Positions 29,789 to 38,290 of a stretch of 40,421 nt of DNA are shown in pieces. Position 1 is the first letter of the stretch. Every line of letters begins with the position of its first letter. The notes under the pieces were generated by a model that worked only from the letters and a program-made list of their open reading frames with translations, did not search any database and was not told the DNA's origin. The position numbers and the translations under genes were made by a program. This DNA comes from Clostridiales bacterium (GTDB lineage Bacteria > Bacillota > Clostridia > Oscillospirales > Oscillospiraceae): the NCBI GenBank assembly GCA_019418025.1, contig DYCR01000006.1, positions 38,343 through 78,763 on the forward strand, read 5' to 3'.

Positions 29789-32182
29789 ATGCAAATCAAA
29801 AACTGGACCTTTCATTACGAGGGCTTTGAGCCCCTTTCCTGTCAGGCACCCTGCACCATGTACAGTGTCCTGCTGGAGCATAACAAGATCCCTGATCCCT
29901 TTCAGGGCAGAAATGATCAGCTTCTGACGGAGCTTGCCGATCGGGACTGCGCATTTACGGCGGAATTTGACGTGGAGCCGTGGGTGATGCAGCAGGACTA
30001 TGCGGAGCTGACCTTCCACGGACTGGACACCATCTGCACCGTCACCCTCAATGGCACCCGTCTGGGGCAGGTGCAGAACATGCACCGAAGCTATACCTAT
30101 GAGGTCAGGCAGCTGCTGCGCCCGGGGCAGAACCTCCTGCGTCTGGATTTTAGCTCTCCGACCCGCTATTTTGCCCAGCGCCACCAGAGGCACTATCTTT
30201 ATACAAACGACGGCGACACCATCCCCGGTGCGGCGCATCTGCGCAAGGCCCTCTATATGTCCGGATGGGACTGGGGCCCTGCTCTGCCGGATATGGGGAT
30301 TTACCGGCCCGTGGAGCTGCGGGCATACAGTATCGACCGCATCGCGGATGTGGCAGTGCGCCAGAACCACCACGACGGTGTGGTGGATCTGACCGTCACC
30401 GCAGATACGGCAAAGGGCAGCGGATGCAGCCTGTATGCATCCATTGACGGCAGACGAGTCCCTCTGGAAAACGGTCGGGGGGAGATACGCATCGCAGACC
30501 CCAAGCTTTGGTGGGTCAGGGGCTACGGTGAGCAGCCGCTGTATGAGCTTGAGGTGGAGCTTGTTCAGGATGAGCAGGTGATCGACCGCTGCCGCAAGGT
30601 CATCGGTCTGCGGTCCTTGACGGTCAGCACGCAGCCGGACCCGGACAAAAAGGGCAGCGAATTCTGCTTTGTCATCAACGGGGTCAAGATCTTTGCCATG
30701 GGTGCAAATTACATCCCGCAGGACAGTCTGCTGACCCGTGTGACCCATGAGAAGATGGATGAAATGATGCAGCAGTGTCTGGATGCCAACTTCAATTCTC
30801 TGCGGATCTGGGGCGGTGGCACCTATCCTGATGACTATTTCTTCGAGCTGTGCGACCGAAACGGCATTCTGGTGTGGCTTGATTTCATGATCGCCTGCGC
30901 CAATGTGTGGATGACCCCGGAGTTTGAGCAGGAATGTGCGGCAGAGGCAGAGGAAAATCTCAAGCGGCTGCGCCACCATGCCAGTTTGGGTCTGATCTGC
31001 GGCAACAACGAGATGGAGCTGGCGGTCATGACATGGGGCATCGGTGAGAGTCAGCTGGTGCGGGAGGACTACATTCAGCTCTACGAGCGGGTCCTGCCAC
31101 GGATCGCGGAGGCGGTTGCGCCGGATATATTCTACTGGCCCTCCAGTCCCTGCTCCGGCGGCGGCTTTGATGACCCCGGTAATTTTGCCCGGGGCGACAC
31201 CCACTACTGGGAGGTGTGGCACGGAGGGGTGCCCTTTACCACCTATCGGCAGAAGCATTTCCGTTTCTGCTCTGAGTACGGGTTTGAGTCCTTCCCGTCC
31301 ATGAAAACCATCCAAAGCTTCTGCCCCGAGCAGGAGCAGAACTGCTTCTCCAGAATCATGGAGGATCACCAGAAGTGCAAGGGCGGAAACGGCAAGATCC
31401 TGCGGTATCTGGCAGATAACTACCTGTACCCCCATTCCTTCCCGAAGCTTGTGTATGCATCTCAGCTGCTTCAGGCCGATGCCATCAAGTACGGTGTGGA
31501 GCATTTCCGTCGGGAGCGGGGCTACTGCATGGGGTCGCTGTACTGGCAGTTCAACGACTGCTGGCCCGTGGCCAGCTGGTCGAGCGTGGACTACTACGGC
31601 AGATACAAGGCCCTGCACTATGCGGCGAAGAAATTCTATGCCCCCGTGGCAATGGGGCTGTTTTTGGAAAACGGCGTGCTGAAGGTGAATGTTTCCAACG
31701 AAACCATGCAGGATTTTCAGGGAACCATCCGCCTGAGTCTGCGCAAGTCGGATCTGCGGCTGCTGGACGGGGCAGAGGAGCGTGTTTCCGTCAGAGCTTT
31801 GACCTCCTCGGACGTATTTACCTATCATGTGCAGGCAGCAGATGCCTATGACAGCTTTTTGGCGGTGGATCTGTTTGACGAAAACGGCACCTTCATCATG
31901 CGCCAGACAGAGCTTTTGACTGCCCCGAAGCATTTTGAATGGAAGAAGCCGCAGTTCAGCATCCAGTGTCGGGATACCGCTGATGGGGTGCAGATCGAGG
32001 TTTGCACAGATGTGTTTGCGGCAGGCGTGTGCATCGATTTTGACGGGTTTGACTGTGTGCTGTCGGACAATTTCTTTGCACTGACCGATGGGCAGCCCTA
32101 CCGTGTCCTTGCACGGACGGACCGCACCGCCCAAGAGCTTGCAGAGAAGATCAGTCTGGTATCGATCTACGACATCCGATGA
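29789..32182 (+). CDS. GH2 beta-mannosidase
   Basis: This retaining enzyme removes terminal beta-linked mannose, for example the core Man-beta-1,4-GlcNAc of N-glycans or ends of mannan oligosaccharides. Its 797 residues are typical. A sugar-binding jelly roll (about 1-180, with MSGWDWGPALPDMGIYRPVE) is followed by an immunoglobulin-like domain (about 185-280) and the TIM barrel (from about 290). In the barrel, LRIWGGGTYPDDYFFELCDR (338-357) is diagnostic of beta-mannosidases. The acid/base Glu408 is in CGNNEME and the nucleophile Glu496 in CSEYGFES. GAGAGGAG lies 11 bases before the ATG. No signal peptide is seen. It follows the aldose epimerase and precedes the sensor kinase by 26 bases. Confidence 0.95.
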   Translation: MQIKNWTFHYEGFEPLSCQAPCTMYSVLLEHNKIPDPFQGRNDQLLTELADRDCAFTAEFDVEPWVMQQDYAELTFHGLDTICTVTLNGTRLGQVQNMHRSYTYEVRQLLRPGQNLLRLDFSSPTRYFAQRHQRHYLYTNDGDTIPGAAHLRKALYMSGWDWGPALPDMGIYRPVELRAYSIDRIADVAVRQNHHDGVVDLTVTADTAKGSGCSLYASIDGRRVPLENGRGEIRIADPKLWWVRGYGEQPLYELEVELVQDEQVIDRCRKVIGLRSLTVSTQPDPDKKGSEFCFVINGVKIFAMGANYIPQDSLLTRVTHEKMDEMMQQCLDANFNSLRIWGGGTYPDDYFFELCDRNGILVWLDFMIACANVWMTPEFEQECAAEAEENLKRLRHHASLGLICGNNEMELAVMTWGIGESQLVREDYIQLYERVLPRIAEAVAPDIFYWPSSPCSGGGFDDPGNFARGDTHYWEVWHGGVPFTTYRQKHFRFCSEYGFESFPSMKTIQSFCPEQEQNCFSRIMEDHQKCKGGNGKILRYLADNYLYPHSFPKLVYASQLLQADAIKYGVEHFRRERGYCMGSLYWQFNDCWPVASWSSVDYYGRYKALHYAAKKFYAPVAMGLFLENGVLKVNVSNETMQDFQGTIRLSLRKSDLRLLDGAEERVSVRALTSSDVFTYHVQAADAYDSFLAVDLFDENGTFIMRQTELLTAPKHFEWKKPQFSIQCRDTADGVQIEVCTDVFAAGVCIDFDGFDCVLSDNFFALTDGQPYRVLARTDRTAQELAEKISLVSIYDIR

Positions 32183-32208
32183 AAAGATACCTTCGTGGGA
32201 GGAAATGA

Positions 32209-33930
32209 ATGAGTAAATATAGCAATTTCCTCCACACGGAGGCATACAGGCGCACCTTTATTACGTATCAGGTGATCTCGCTGCTGCTGGCGGCGACGAT
32301 CCTCGGGTTCATCTGGCGGGATATGTACAACACCGCTCAGGAAAATTTTGTGATCGAATCAACGAAAACCTATGAAGATATCGACCGGCGGGTGGGGCGT
32401 CTGGTGGATTCCATTGACCAGTTTTACACGCAGATCTACGCTTCTTCCGGTATTTCTGAGGACTTTTTCCGATATTTCGGTGCAACGGCGGAGGAATACA
32501 CCTCCAGACGGCTGCTTCAGTCAAATGAGCCGGATGTGAGCATTTTGTCCCAGTTTACAAATCTGGTGCTAAACAGTGACAACAGCATCCGCCACATCAT
32601 CTGCTATGCTCCGGAGCATGTGGCGGATCTGGAGTTCAACAGTCAGGGGGATGCCCGACACCGGATCATCACCACCGAGGAGGCAGAAGCAATCTGCAGG
32701 ACCGGCAGCTTTTACCAGATGGACATTCACCGAAACTCGGCCTATTACGGAAAAATCACCATCGTGATGGATCTGAGCGGATTTGTCGATCGGTTTTTCA
32801 CCGATGAGCCGGGGCGCAGCATCTGTCTGGTGCAGCCCCACTCGGTGATCTCCCGAGGACAGCTGGAGCTTACCCAGTCTCAGGCCGAGGCGATGATATC
32901 TCAGGGCGGCCTTGTCAAGCGGGTGGGCAGCATGGGCGGCAGCTACTACTGCACTGCCTATGTCTCCCAGTATCTGCCCTTCAGCGTGGTGTATCTGGTG
33001 CAGTCGCATGCGCTGCTGTATCGCATGGTGCGCAGCTTCATCCTGCTGGTGGTGTGCTTTTTACTGGCGTATGGGGCCATCAGCGTGGTGCTGATCCGCA
33101 GATTCTCTCAGGATACCGAATATATCGACACGATTCTGCGCAGCATGATGCAGGCGGAGAAGGAAAACTTCACCCCCGTGTCGCTCACGGTCCACAGTCC
33201 GGAATATGATGCCATCGCCCGGGGCTTAAACCGGCTGTATGCCAATCTTGACAACCTGATCCAGCAGGGCTACAAGCTGACCATCAGCCAGCAGAAGGCC
33301 CAGATGGACATGCTCAGCGCGCAGCTCAGTCCCCATTTCCTGTACAATACCCTGGAGCGCATCCGCATGCGCGCCCTGATGGATCAGGCCTATGATGTGG
33401 CAGAGGCAACGGCAGGACTGGGGCTGCTGTATCGCAATATCGTGAAAACAGAGCCTGTGATCCCCATGAAGCAGGAGCTGGAGATCACCCGGCAGTATCT
33501 GGATCTCATGGCGTTTCTCTACGGTGACCAGTTCATGTATTACTTCGATGTGGACCCTGCCGCAGAGGAGATGATGACCCCCAAGATCTGGATGCAGCCC
33601 ATTGTGGAAAATTTCTTTAAGCACAATTTTCAGCAGGATGACCAGATCAAGGTCATCGTGGTGGAGCTAAAGACCACCCCGGAGGGGTGGGAAGGCCGAT
33701 TCTTTGACAATATCGGATGGGTCGAGCCGGAGCGCATGGAGCAGATCAACCGTGCCCTTGACAGCGAGGATACCCAAGTGCAGGGCATCGGGCTTTATAA
33801 CGTGCTGCATCGGCTGCGCCTGTTTTATTCCGGCAGGGTGCGCATGACCATGGAATACAATACTCCGCAGGGGATCTGCATCCATGTGGTTTATCAGAAA
33901 GGAGGGGATGACGGATGTATCGGCTGCTGA
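32209..33930 (+). CDS. YesM-type sensor histidine kinase
   Basis: This membrane kinase senses an extracellular sugar signal. Its 573 residues begin with a first membrane segment at about 18-37, followed by an extracytoplasmic domain (about 40-265) and a second membrane segment at about 274-295. A HAMP-like linker with QAEKENFTPVSLTVHSPEYD follows, then the His_kinase domain with phospho-acceptor His376 in LSPHFLYNTLERI. The ATPase domain carries the N-box IWMQPIVENFFKHNF. GGAGGAAATGA precedes the ATG. The gene overlaps the response regulator by 16 bases, so the two are translationally coupled. YesM/YesN pairs usually control neighbouring polysaccharide uptake genes. The downstream binding lipoprotein may present ligand to this kinase (inference). 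Confidence 0.94.
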   Translation: MSKYSNFLHTEAYRRTFITYQVISLLLAATILGFIWRDMYNTAQENFVIESTKTYEDIDRRVGRLVDSIDQFYTQIYASSGISEDFFRYFGATAEEYTSRRLLQSNEPDVSILSQFTNLVLNSDNSIRHIICYAPEHVADLEFNSQGDARHRIITTEEAEAICRTGSFYQMDIHRNSAYYGKITIVMDLSGFVDRFFTDEPGRSICLVQPHSVISRGQLELTQSQAEAMISQGGLVKRVGSMGGSYYCTAYVSQYLPFSVVYLVQSHALLYRMVRSFILLVVCFLLAYGAISVVLIRRFSQDTEYIDTILRSMMQAEKENFTPVSLTVHSPEYDAIARGLNRLYANLDNLIQQGYKLTISQQKAQMDMLSAQLSPHFLYNTLERIRMRALMDQAYDVAEATAGLGLLYRNIVKTEPVIPMKQELEITRQYLDLMAFLYGDQFMYYFDVDPAAEEMMTPKIWMQPIVENFFKHNFQQDDQIKVIVVELKTTPEGWEGRFFDNIGWVEPERMEQINRALDSEDTQVQGIGLYNVLHRLRLFYSGRVRMTMEYNTPQGICIHVVYQKGGDDGCIGC

Positions 33931-34709
33931 TCGTGGATGATGAAAAGGATATCTGTGAAAATGTCAAATATCTGCTGAATTGGGCGGATTATGGCTTCAG
34001 CGCCATCATGACAGCCGCATCCTACCCTGATGCTGCAAATCTGGCGGTGGATTTCAAGCCCCATGTGGCACTGGTGGATATCAAGCTTGGGGAATACTGG
34101 GGCTATGATCTGGTGGAGCATCTGCGCAGCTTGGGATTAAAGACGGTTTTCTGCATGATCTCAGGCTTTGAGGATACCCAGTATCTTCGCCGCTCCATGC
34201 AGGCCGGCAGTGTGGATTATCTGCTCAAGCCCATCAACACCGCCGAGCTGCGCCGCTTTTTGGAGCGCACGGTGGTCAATGACCTGAAGGGTACGCTCAA
34301 ATGCGCCCAAGCCCCGCAGCAGGAGGTCGATCCGGTGCTGAAGGTGCCGTATACCGACCTGTCCAAAATCACCAATAAGATCATCCTTGCGGTGAAAACC
34401 GACTACCGCACCCCGCTGAACCTGACAGCCATTGCCGACAGCTTCCACATGAGCGGCAAATACATCGGCAGGATCTTCCTGAAGGATACGGGGATGAAAT
34501 TCAGCGATTATCTCATGGCCTACCGCATGCTGGAGGCAAGGCAGCAGATTCTCAATACACAGGAAAAGATCTCGGTCATTGCCGGCATGGTCGGATATGC
34601 GCAGCTGAATCATTTTTACATCCATTTCAAGAACTACTTTGGGTTTTCCCCCGGGTCGCTGCGCAGTGTGGATGACCATGAGGCGGTTTTAGAGGAGGAA
34701 GTGCATTGA
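33915..34709 (+). CDS. YesN-type response regulator (REC plus AraC DNA-binding domain)
   Basis: This 264-residue cytoplasmic regulator is the partner of the YesM kinase. The receiver domain has the acidic pocket VDDE (residues 7-10), phospho-acceptor Asp55 in ALVDIKLG, Ser83 and Lys105 in LLKPIN. The AraC double helix-turn-helix lies in about residues 160-258 (LTAIADSFHMSGKYIGRIF, then SVIAGMVGYAQLNHFYIHF). It is shorter than many YesN proteins because the linker between domains is only about 25 residues. GGAGGGG gives the ribosome site within the kinase gene. It likely activates the glycan operon, perhaps through the repeated boxes at 21591-21633. The stop overlaps the TTG start of the next gene. 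Confidence 0.94.
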   Translation: MYRLLIVDDEKDICENVKYLLNWADYGFSAIMTAASYPDAANLAVDFKPHVALVDIKLGEYWGYDLVEHLRSLGLKTVFCMISGFEDTQYLRRSMQAGSVDYLLKPINTAELRRFLERTVVNDLKGTLKCAQAPQQEVDPVLKVPYTDLSKITNKIILAVKTDYRTPLNLTAIADSFHMSGKYIGRIFLKDTGMKFSDYLMAYRMLEARQQILNTQEKISVIAGMVGYAQLNHFYIHFKNYFGFSPGSLRSVDDHEAVLEEEVH

Positions 34710-36178
34710 AGCATATTCAGATGGCGGCCCTGCTGCTGGTGCTGATCCTGCTTTCCGGCTGCGGAAATGCCCGGATGGATGACCAAGGGGCAGCCGATGA
34801 GCCGGTGGTCCTGCGCTATTACACCATTGGACGGGAGGATGCGGACCTTCAGGCGGTGAACGATGCCCTCAATGAGCTTTTACTGGAGCGTTACGGATTT
34901 GCAGTGGACTACCGAAAGATCGACTGGAACGAGTATCAGGATACCGTCAACGGCATCATCAACACCAGTCAGGACTTTGACGTGGTGTTCACGTGGGACT
35001 CTAACTACATGAGAAATGCAGCCAACGGGGCCTTTATGGATCTGGGGGATTTTCTCATGGGAGAGGGCAGGGAGCTGTATGAAGCCATCGACCCACGCCT
35101 GTGGCAGGGAGTGGGGATCAAGAGCGGGATCTACGGGGTCCCGACCAACAAGGAGCTGGCTCCGGTGGTGCAGTTCCTGTTTTCCCGGGAGCTTGTGGAT
35201 AAATACCGCATTCCCATCGAGGACTATGACACACTGGAGTCTTTGGAGCCGGTGCTGACGATGATTGCCCAGAAGGAGCCGGATGTGGTCCCCCTGCTGT
35301 TCACATCGGAGCGGGTCAATCTGGCAGAGCTGACAGGATATGAGTATGTGGCAGGTGGAGATCTGCCTCTGGTGGTCCGCTTCGGCGACCCGACCTGCCG
35401 GATCGTGAATCTCTATGAAACGCCGGAAATGCAGCAGCTTCAGCAGACCATGCGCAGCTTCTATGAAAAAGGGCTGATCAATGCCGACGCAACGCTGCGC
35501 AGCGCCATTTCCAGATTTCAGGCCGAGCAGGTCTTTTGCCGTGTGGGCATCGGCGGGCCGGATGTGTCGGAGAGCTTCTCGGTGGATTTCGGCTACCCCA
35601 TCGTGTCCAAGTTTGCCAGCAAGCCATGGATCACCAACAGCTCCACGCGGGGAGCGGTCATGGCGATCAATGCCCATACCCCTCATCCAAGGGAGGCGCT
35701 GACCTTCCTGCGCGCGGTCAATCTAGATCCGGACGTGCGGAATATGCTCAATTACGGGGTGGAGGGTGTCCACTACCAGCTGACGGAGCAGGGGCAGGTA
35801 GAGCCGATCTCCGACGGCTATCGGGGTGTACCCTATACCCAAGGAAACTGGTTCATCCTGAAAACCATGAAGGGGGAGTCGCCGGACAAGTGGGAGCATT
35901 ATCGCCGATACAATGCCGAGGCGCAGGCCTCTAATCTGCTGGGATTTGTGCCGGATCTGCATCAGCTGGAGAAGGAGAACGCCCAAGTGGCAAAGGTCTA
36001 CCGACGGTTTGACAATGCGCTGCTGACCGGGTCGGTCGATCCGGTGATCTATCGGAGTATGGCACTGGAGGACATGAAGGAGGCCGGTATCGACCAGCTG
36101 CGGGAAAATTTGCAGCAGCAGGTGGATCAGTGGCTGACAGAACAGGCGGCTGCGCCGGCGGGTGCAGCAGAAGGCTGA
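34706..36178 (+). CDS. Second extracellular solute-binding lipoprotein, linked to the two-component system
   Basis: This 490-residue lipoprotein of the same family as the importer's binding protein has a lipobox LLSGC at residues 15-19 and the domain opening VLRYYTIGRED. The start is a TTG: AGGAGG at 34693-34698 is 7 bases upstream and the frame overlaps the regulator stop (TTGA). The first in-frame ATG (34721) would remove the positively charged residues of the signal. It keeps the family features (FDVVFTWDSNYM, SGIYGVPTNKE, GFVPDLHQLE). Because it sits with the kinase and regulator, away from the permeases, it may serve as a ligand-presenting co-sensor and not, or not only, as a transport component. 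That role is inference; alternatively it widens the importer's ligand range. Confidence 0.88.
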   Translation: MKHIQMAALLLVLILLSGCGNARMDDQGAADEPVVLRYYTIGREDADLQAVNDALNELLLERYGFAVDYRKIDWNEYQDTVNGIINTSQDFDVVFTWDSNYMRNAANGAFMDLGDFLMGEGRELYEAIDPRLWQGVGIKSGIYGVPTNKELAPVVQFLFSRELVDKYRIPIEDYDTLESLEPVLTMIAQKEPDVVPLLFTSERVNLAELTGYEYVAGGDLPLVVRFGDPTCRIVNLYETPEMQQLQQTMRSFYEKGLINADATLRSAISRFQAEQVFCRVGIGGPDVSESFSVDFGYPIVSKFASKPWITNSSTRGAVMAINAHTPHPREALTFLRAVNLDPDVRNMLNYGVEGVHYQLTEQGQVEPISDGYRGVPYTQGNWFILKTMKGESPDKWEHYRRYNAEAQASNLLGFVPDLHQLEKENAQVAKVYRRFDNALLTGSVDPVIYRSMALEDMKEAGIDQLRENLQQQVDQWLTEQAAAPAGAAEG

Positions 36179-36190
36179 GGTGAAGAAAAG

Positions 36191-36841
36191 ATGCACAGAC
36201 TTTTGCCACCGGAAAATCCGGTGTTTCAGTTTTTGGAAAAGCTGTTTAACCTGATGCTGGCCAACGTGCTGTTTTTGGTTTGCAGTCTCCCGGTGGTCAC
36301 ATTTGGCGCGGCCCTTACCGGACTGATCCAAGTGGCTCAGGATCAGATCTTTGACGAGGATCAGCCGGTCGTCCGCCGCTTTTTTCGGGCCTTTCGGGAA
36401 AATCTGGGGCAGGGAACTGCCGCGTGGGGGATGCTTGCCCTGTTTCTGGCGGGAATGGGATGCAACCTCCTGCTGATCCTTGCCTATCTTGACGGGTGGA
36501 TCGCCCAGCTGTTGAAGATCCTCGTGTATGTCCTGACGGCGGTGGTGATCTGCCTGATGTCCTATCTGTTCCCGCTGATCACCCGATATCGCAACGGCAT
36601 GGTCAGCCAGATGAACAACAGTGTGATTCTGGCGGTGGTGAAGCTGCCGCGGACGCTGCTGATGGGTGTGCTGAATACCCTGATTTTCTGGATACCGTTT
36701 TTCTCCATGCAGACCTTTCTGGCCACCACGGTGTTCTGGCTGGTGATTGGATTTGCATTCATTGCATATGTGGATGGATTGCTCCTTGCGCCGGTTTTCA
36801 AGCAGATGGAGCAGGAAAAGACGGTGGATATTTTGACGTAA
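36191..36841 (+). CDS. YesL/DUF624 family membrane protein
   Basis: This 216-residue integral membrane protein has about five hydrophobic segments. The DUF624 opening PVFQFLEKLFNLMLANVLFL... with SLPVVTFGAALTGL (about residues 33-46) is diagnostic. Genes of this family are regularly found beside YesM/YesN two-component systems and LplABC-type importers, as in the B. subtilis yesL-yesM-yesN cluster, and their biochemical role is not established. Here it is the last gene of the glycan operon, 12 bases after the second binding protein, with an AGGTGAAGAAAAG ribosome site. A strong terminator (36846-36881) follows. It may assist the kinase or the transporter in the membrane (inference). Confidence 0.9.
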   Translation: MHRLLPPENPVFQFLEKLFNLMLANVLFLVCSLPVVTFGAALTGLIQVAQDQIFDEDQPVVRRFFRAFRENLGQGTAAWGMLALFLAGMGCNLLLILAYLDGWIAQLLKILVYVLTAVVICLMSYLFPLITRYRNGMVSQMNNSVILAVVKLPRTLLMGVLNTLIFWIPFFSMQTFLATTVFWLVIGFAFIAYVDGLLLAPVFKQMEQEKTVDILT

Positions 36842-36845
36842 AAAG

Positions 36846-36881
36846 GTGCCTGTTGCAGAATGCGGATTCTGCAACAGGCAC
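36846..36881. terminator. Bidirectional intrinsic terminator ending the glycan operon
   Basis: A 16-base-pair perfect stem (GTGCCTGTTGCAGAAT with its complement) has a 4-base loop. T-rich flanks follow on both strands (TTTCTAT on plus, CCTTTTTA on minus). It also serves the methyltransferase gene arriving from the right. Confidence 0.92.
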
Positions 36882-36932
36882 TTTCTATATTCCTTGCTGA
36901 GATCATCTGAAAACAGGGGCGGCGCCGAAGGC

Positions 36933-37523
36933 TCAGTCCCTTCTGCCCACGATCTGGTACATTTCCTCGTTGGAAACGGTGTACACCACGGTCAGATATT
37001 TTTCAAAGGTTTTCCTCAGGCTTTCGATGGACGGAAGCTCCAGACTGACGGCCTGAGCGTGACTGGCATGGTAGGACTGCAGGGCTTCCCGACTCATCCC
37101 GTGGGCGACGGTCAGGGTGCCGCCGGACTTTAAATGCCGTTTCAGGTTCTCAAGCAGCAGCTCCGGCTGCAAAAAATGGGGAAAAGCGTTGTAAATGACG
37201 ATAGAATCAAAGGCTTTTCCAAGCTCCATGCAGGTCGCGTCTCCGCACAGCACGTCCGCCTCCGGCCACTTCTGACGGGCCCGCCGAACCATCTCGGGGG
37301 ACAGGTCTATGGCGGTGAGGGAGCGTATGCCGCGACGCTTGTAATCCGGGAAAAGGACGCCTGTTCCGCAGCCCACATCCAGAATGTCCTGCCCTGGGGC
37401 AACCCCTGCGTGATCGAGGATGCAGTCGATGATCTCGGTGCTGCGCTGTGTGGTCTGGTCCCAGCTGGGGGCGCAGCCGTCGAAAAACGCCTGAATGGAG
37501 GAAAGCTTGATCGGTGTACTCAT
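36933..37523 (-). CDS. Class I SAM-dependent methyltransferase
   Basis: This 196-residue Rossmann-fold methyltransferase has the SAM-binding motif I ILDVGCGTGVLFPDY near residues 45-59, motif II AIDLSPEMVRRA, an acidic D-A-T stretch in CGDATCMELG and motif IV DSIVIYNAFPHF. The start is the ATG at 37523: AAGGAG is 8 bases upstream and the start overlaps the stop of the ECF gene (ATGA). The frame is open much further upstream, but only as a shadow of the ECF gene. Translational coupling to a vitamin-type transporter component suggests a small-molecule substrate related to the imported compound. The substrate itself cannot be read from sequence. Confidence 0.88.
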   Translation of the reverse strand: MSTPIKLSSIQAFFDGCAPSWDQTTQRSTEIIDCILDHAGVAPGQDILDVGCGTGVLFPDYKRRGIRSLTAIDLSPEMVRRARQKWPEADVLCGDATCMELGKAFDSIVIYNAFPHFLQPELLLENLKRHLKSGGTLTVAHGMSREALQSYHASHAQAVSLELPSIESLRKTFEKYLTVVYTVSNEEMYQIVGRRD

Positions 37524-38077
37524 TCTGCTGCTCCTTGTAAGGTGTCGGGGGTCAGGCGTGCCTTGGCCAGCACCATGACCACTGTGGGGATAAGTGCCAG
37601 CTGAATGAGCATGCCGGGCCAGCCGGTGACAAAATAGCCGGATACCAGTGCCCCCAATACGATGGGCTTTCCGCCGGAAAACAGGAACAGCGCCTTGGCT
37701 ATGCCGCCCACGATGCGACCGGCGAGCATGGCACCGATCAGGGAGATGTAGAGCCTTGCATAGGCGGATCTGCGCCGGGTCAGACCCATCAGCAGTCCGC
37801 TGACCAGACCATAGACACAAAGCTCCGGCACCATGGAAATCAGGGCCGGCGCAGGGGGCATGGAGGTCAGTGCAGCAGACAGGATCGGCCCCAGAATACC
37901 GCAGATGGCGCCGTAAAGCCAACCGCACATCAGACCGCACAGCAGCACCGGAATGTGCATGGGCAGAAAGACCGGACCAAGCCCCAGACCGTGGAAGGCC
38001 ATGGGGAGTACCACGCACAGCGCAATGCAGATGGCGCACAGGCACATGGATTTGACGGATCGTTGATTGTTTTTCAT
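37520..38077 (-). CDS. ECF transporter S component
   Basis: This is the substrate-binding membrane subunit of an energy-coupling-factor importer. Its 185 residues have about six hydrophobic segments. The family stretch LPMHIPVLLCGLMCGWLYG is followed by ILGPILSAALTSMPPAP, which forms the substrate pocket region. The N-terminal basic helix with alanines (SMCLCAICIALCVVLPMA) matches the helix that docks on the EcfT subunit. AAGGAGGATTTCAA precedes the ATG at 38077; an ATG at 38110 lacks a site. No EcfA or EcfT genes are present, so it is a group II system using a shared energising module. The vitamin is unknown. The upstream region has tandem GGGGGATGC repeats (38121-38151, on the plus strand) but no riboswitch that I recognise. 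Confidence 0.85.
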   Translation of the reverse strand: MKNNQRSVKSMCLCAICIALCVVLPMAFHGLGLGPVFLPMHIPVLLCGLMCGWLYGAICGILGPILSAALTSMPPAPALISMVPELCVYGLVSGLLMGLTRRRSAYARLYISLIGAMLAGRIVGGIAKALFLFSGGKPIVLGALVSGYFVTGWPGMLIQLALIPTVVMVLAKARLTPDTLQGAAE

Positions 38078-38120
38078 TTGAAATCCTCCTTTTTTATTCC
38101 GTATGATCATATCGAAAAAG

Positions 38121-38151
38121 GGGGGATGCCGTAAGCCCCAGTGGGGGATGC
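38121..38151 (-). promoter_or_regulatory. Tandem 9-base repeats in the ECF gene leader
   Basis: GGGGGATGC occurs at 38121-38129 and 38143-38151 (plus-strand reading), and the second overlaps a CCCC-AGT-GGGG hairpin (38136-38146). It lies 45-75 bases before the ECF start. In RNA the repeats and hairpin could form alternative pairings. A poor minus-strand -10 box (TATGAT near 38104-38109) lies downstream, so it may instead be promoter-upstream DNA. Confidence 0.3.
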
Positions 38152-38179
38152 AAAAGAATGCCCGTGGACAGATGATTCC

Positions 38180-38207
38180 TTGCTTTTGCAGGCGGATATG
38201 CTATAAT
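38180..38207 (+). promoter_or_regulatory. Promoter of the DUF2079 membrane protein gene
   Basis: TTGCTT (38180-38185), a 16-base spacer and an extended TATAAT box with an upstream TG (TGCTATAAT, 38199-38207) are present. The leader is about 75 bases. Confidence 0.7.
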
Positions 38208-38290
38208 GGAGAAAATTCTGCATATGAGCAGGCGGCTTTGCCCATCTGGGAGTCGCCGATGGAAAACGCAGCAGGAGCGGAGGATTCGTG

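Noticed and set aside
29741..32245. 834-residue minus-strand frame opposite the beta-mannosidase
   Set aside because: There is no ribosome site and no motifs, and the plus strand carries a complete GH2 active site.
33915..33930. Possible frameshift at the kinase-regulator junction
   Set aside because: The 16-base overlap has a proper ribosome site and an intact receiver domain start, so it is normal coupling.
38078..38200. Known vitamin riboswitch (cobalamin, THF, preQ1 or TPP) before the ECF gene
   Set aside because: I could not find the conserved core motifs of these classes on the minus strand. Only short repeats and one small hairpin are seen.
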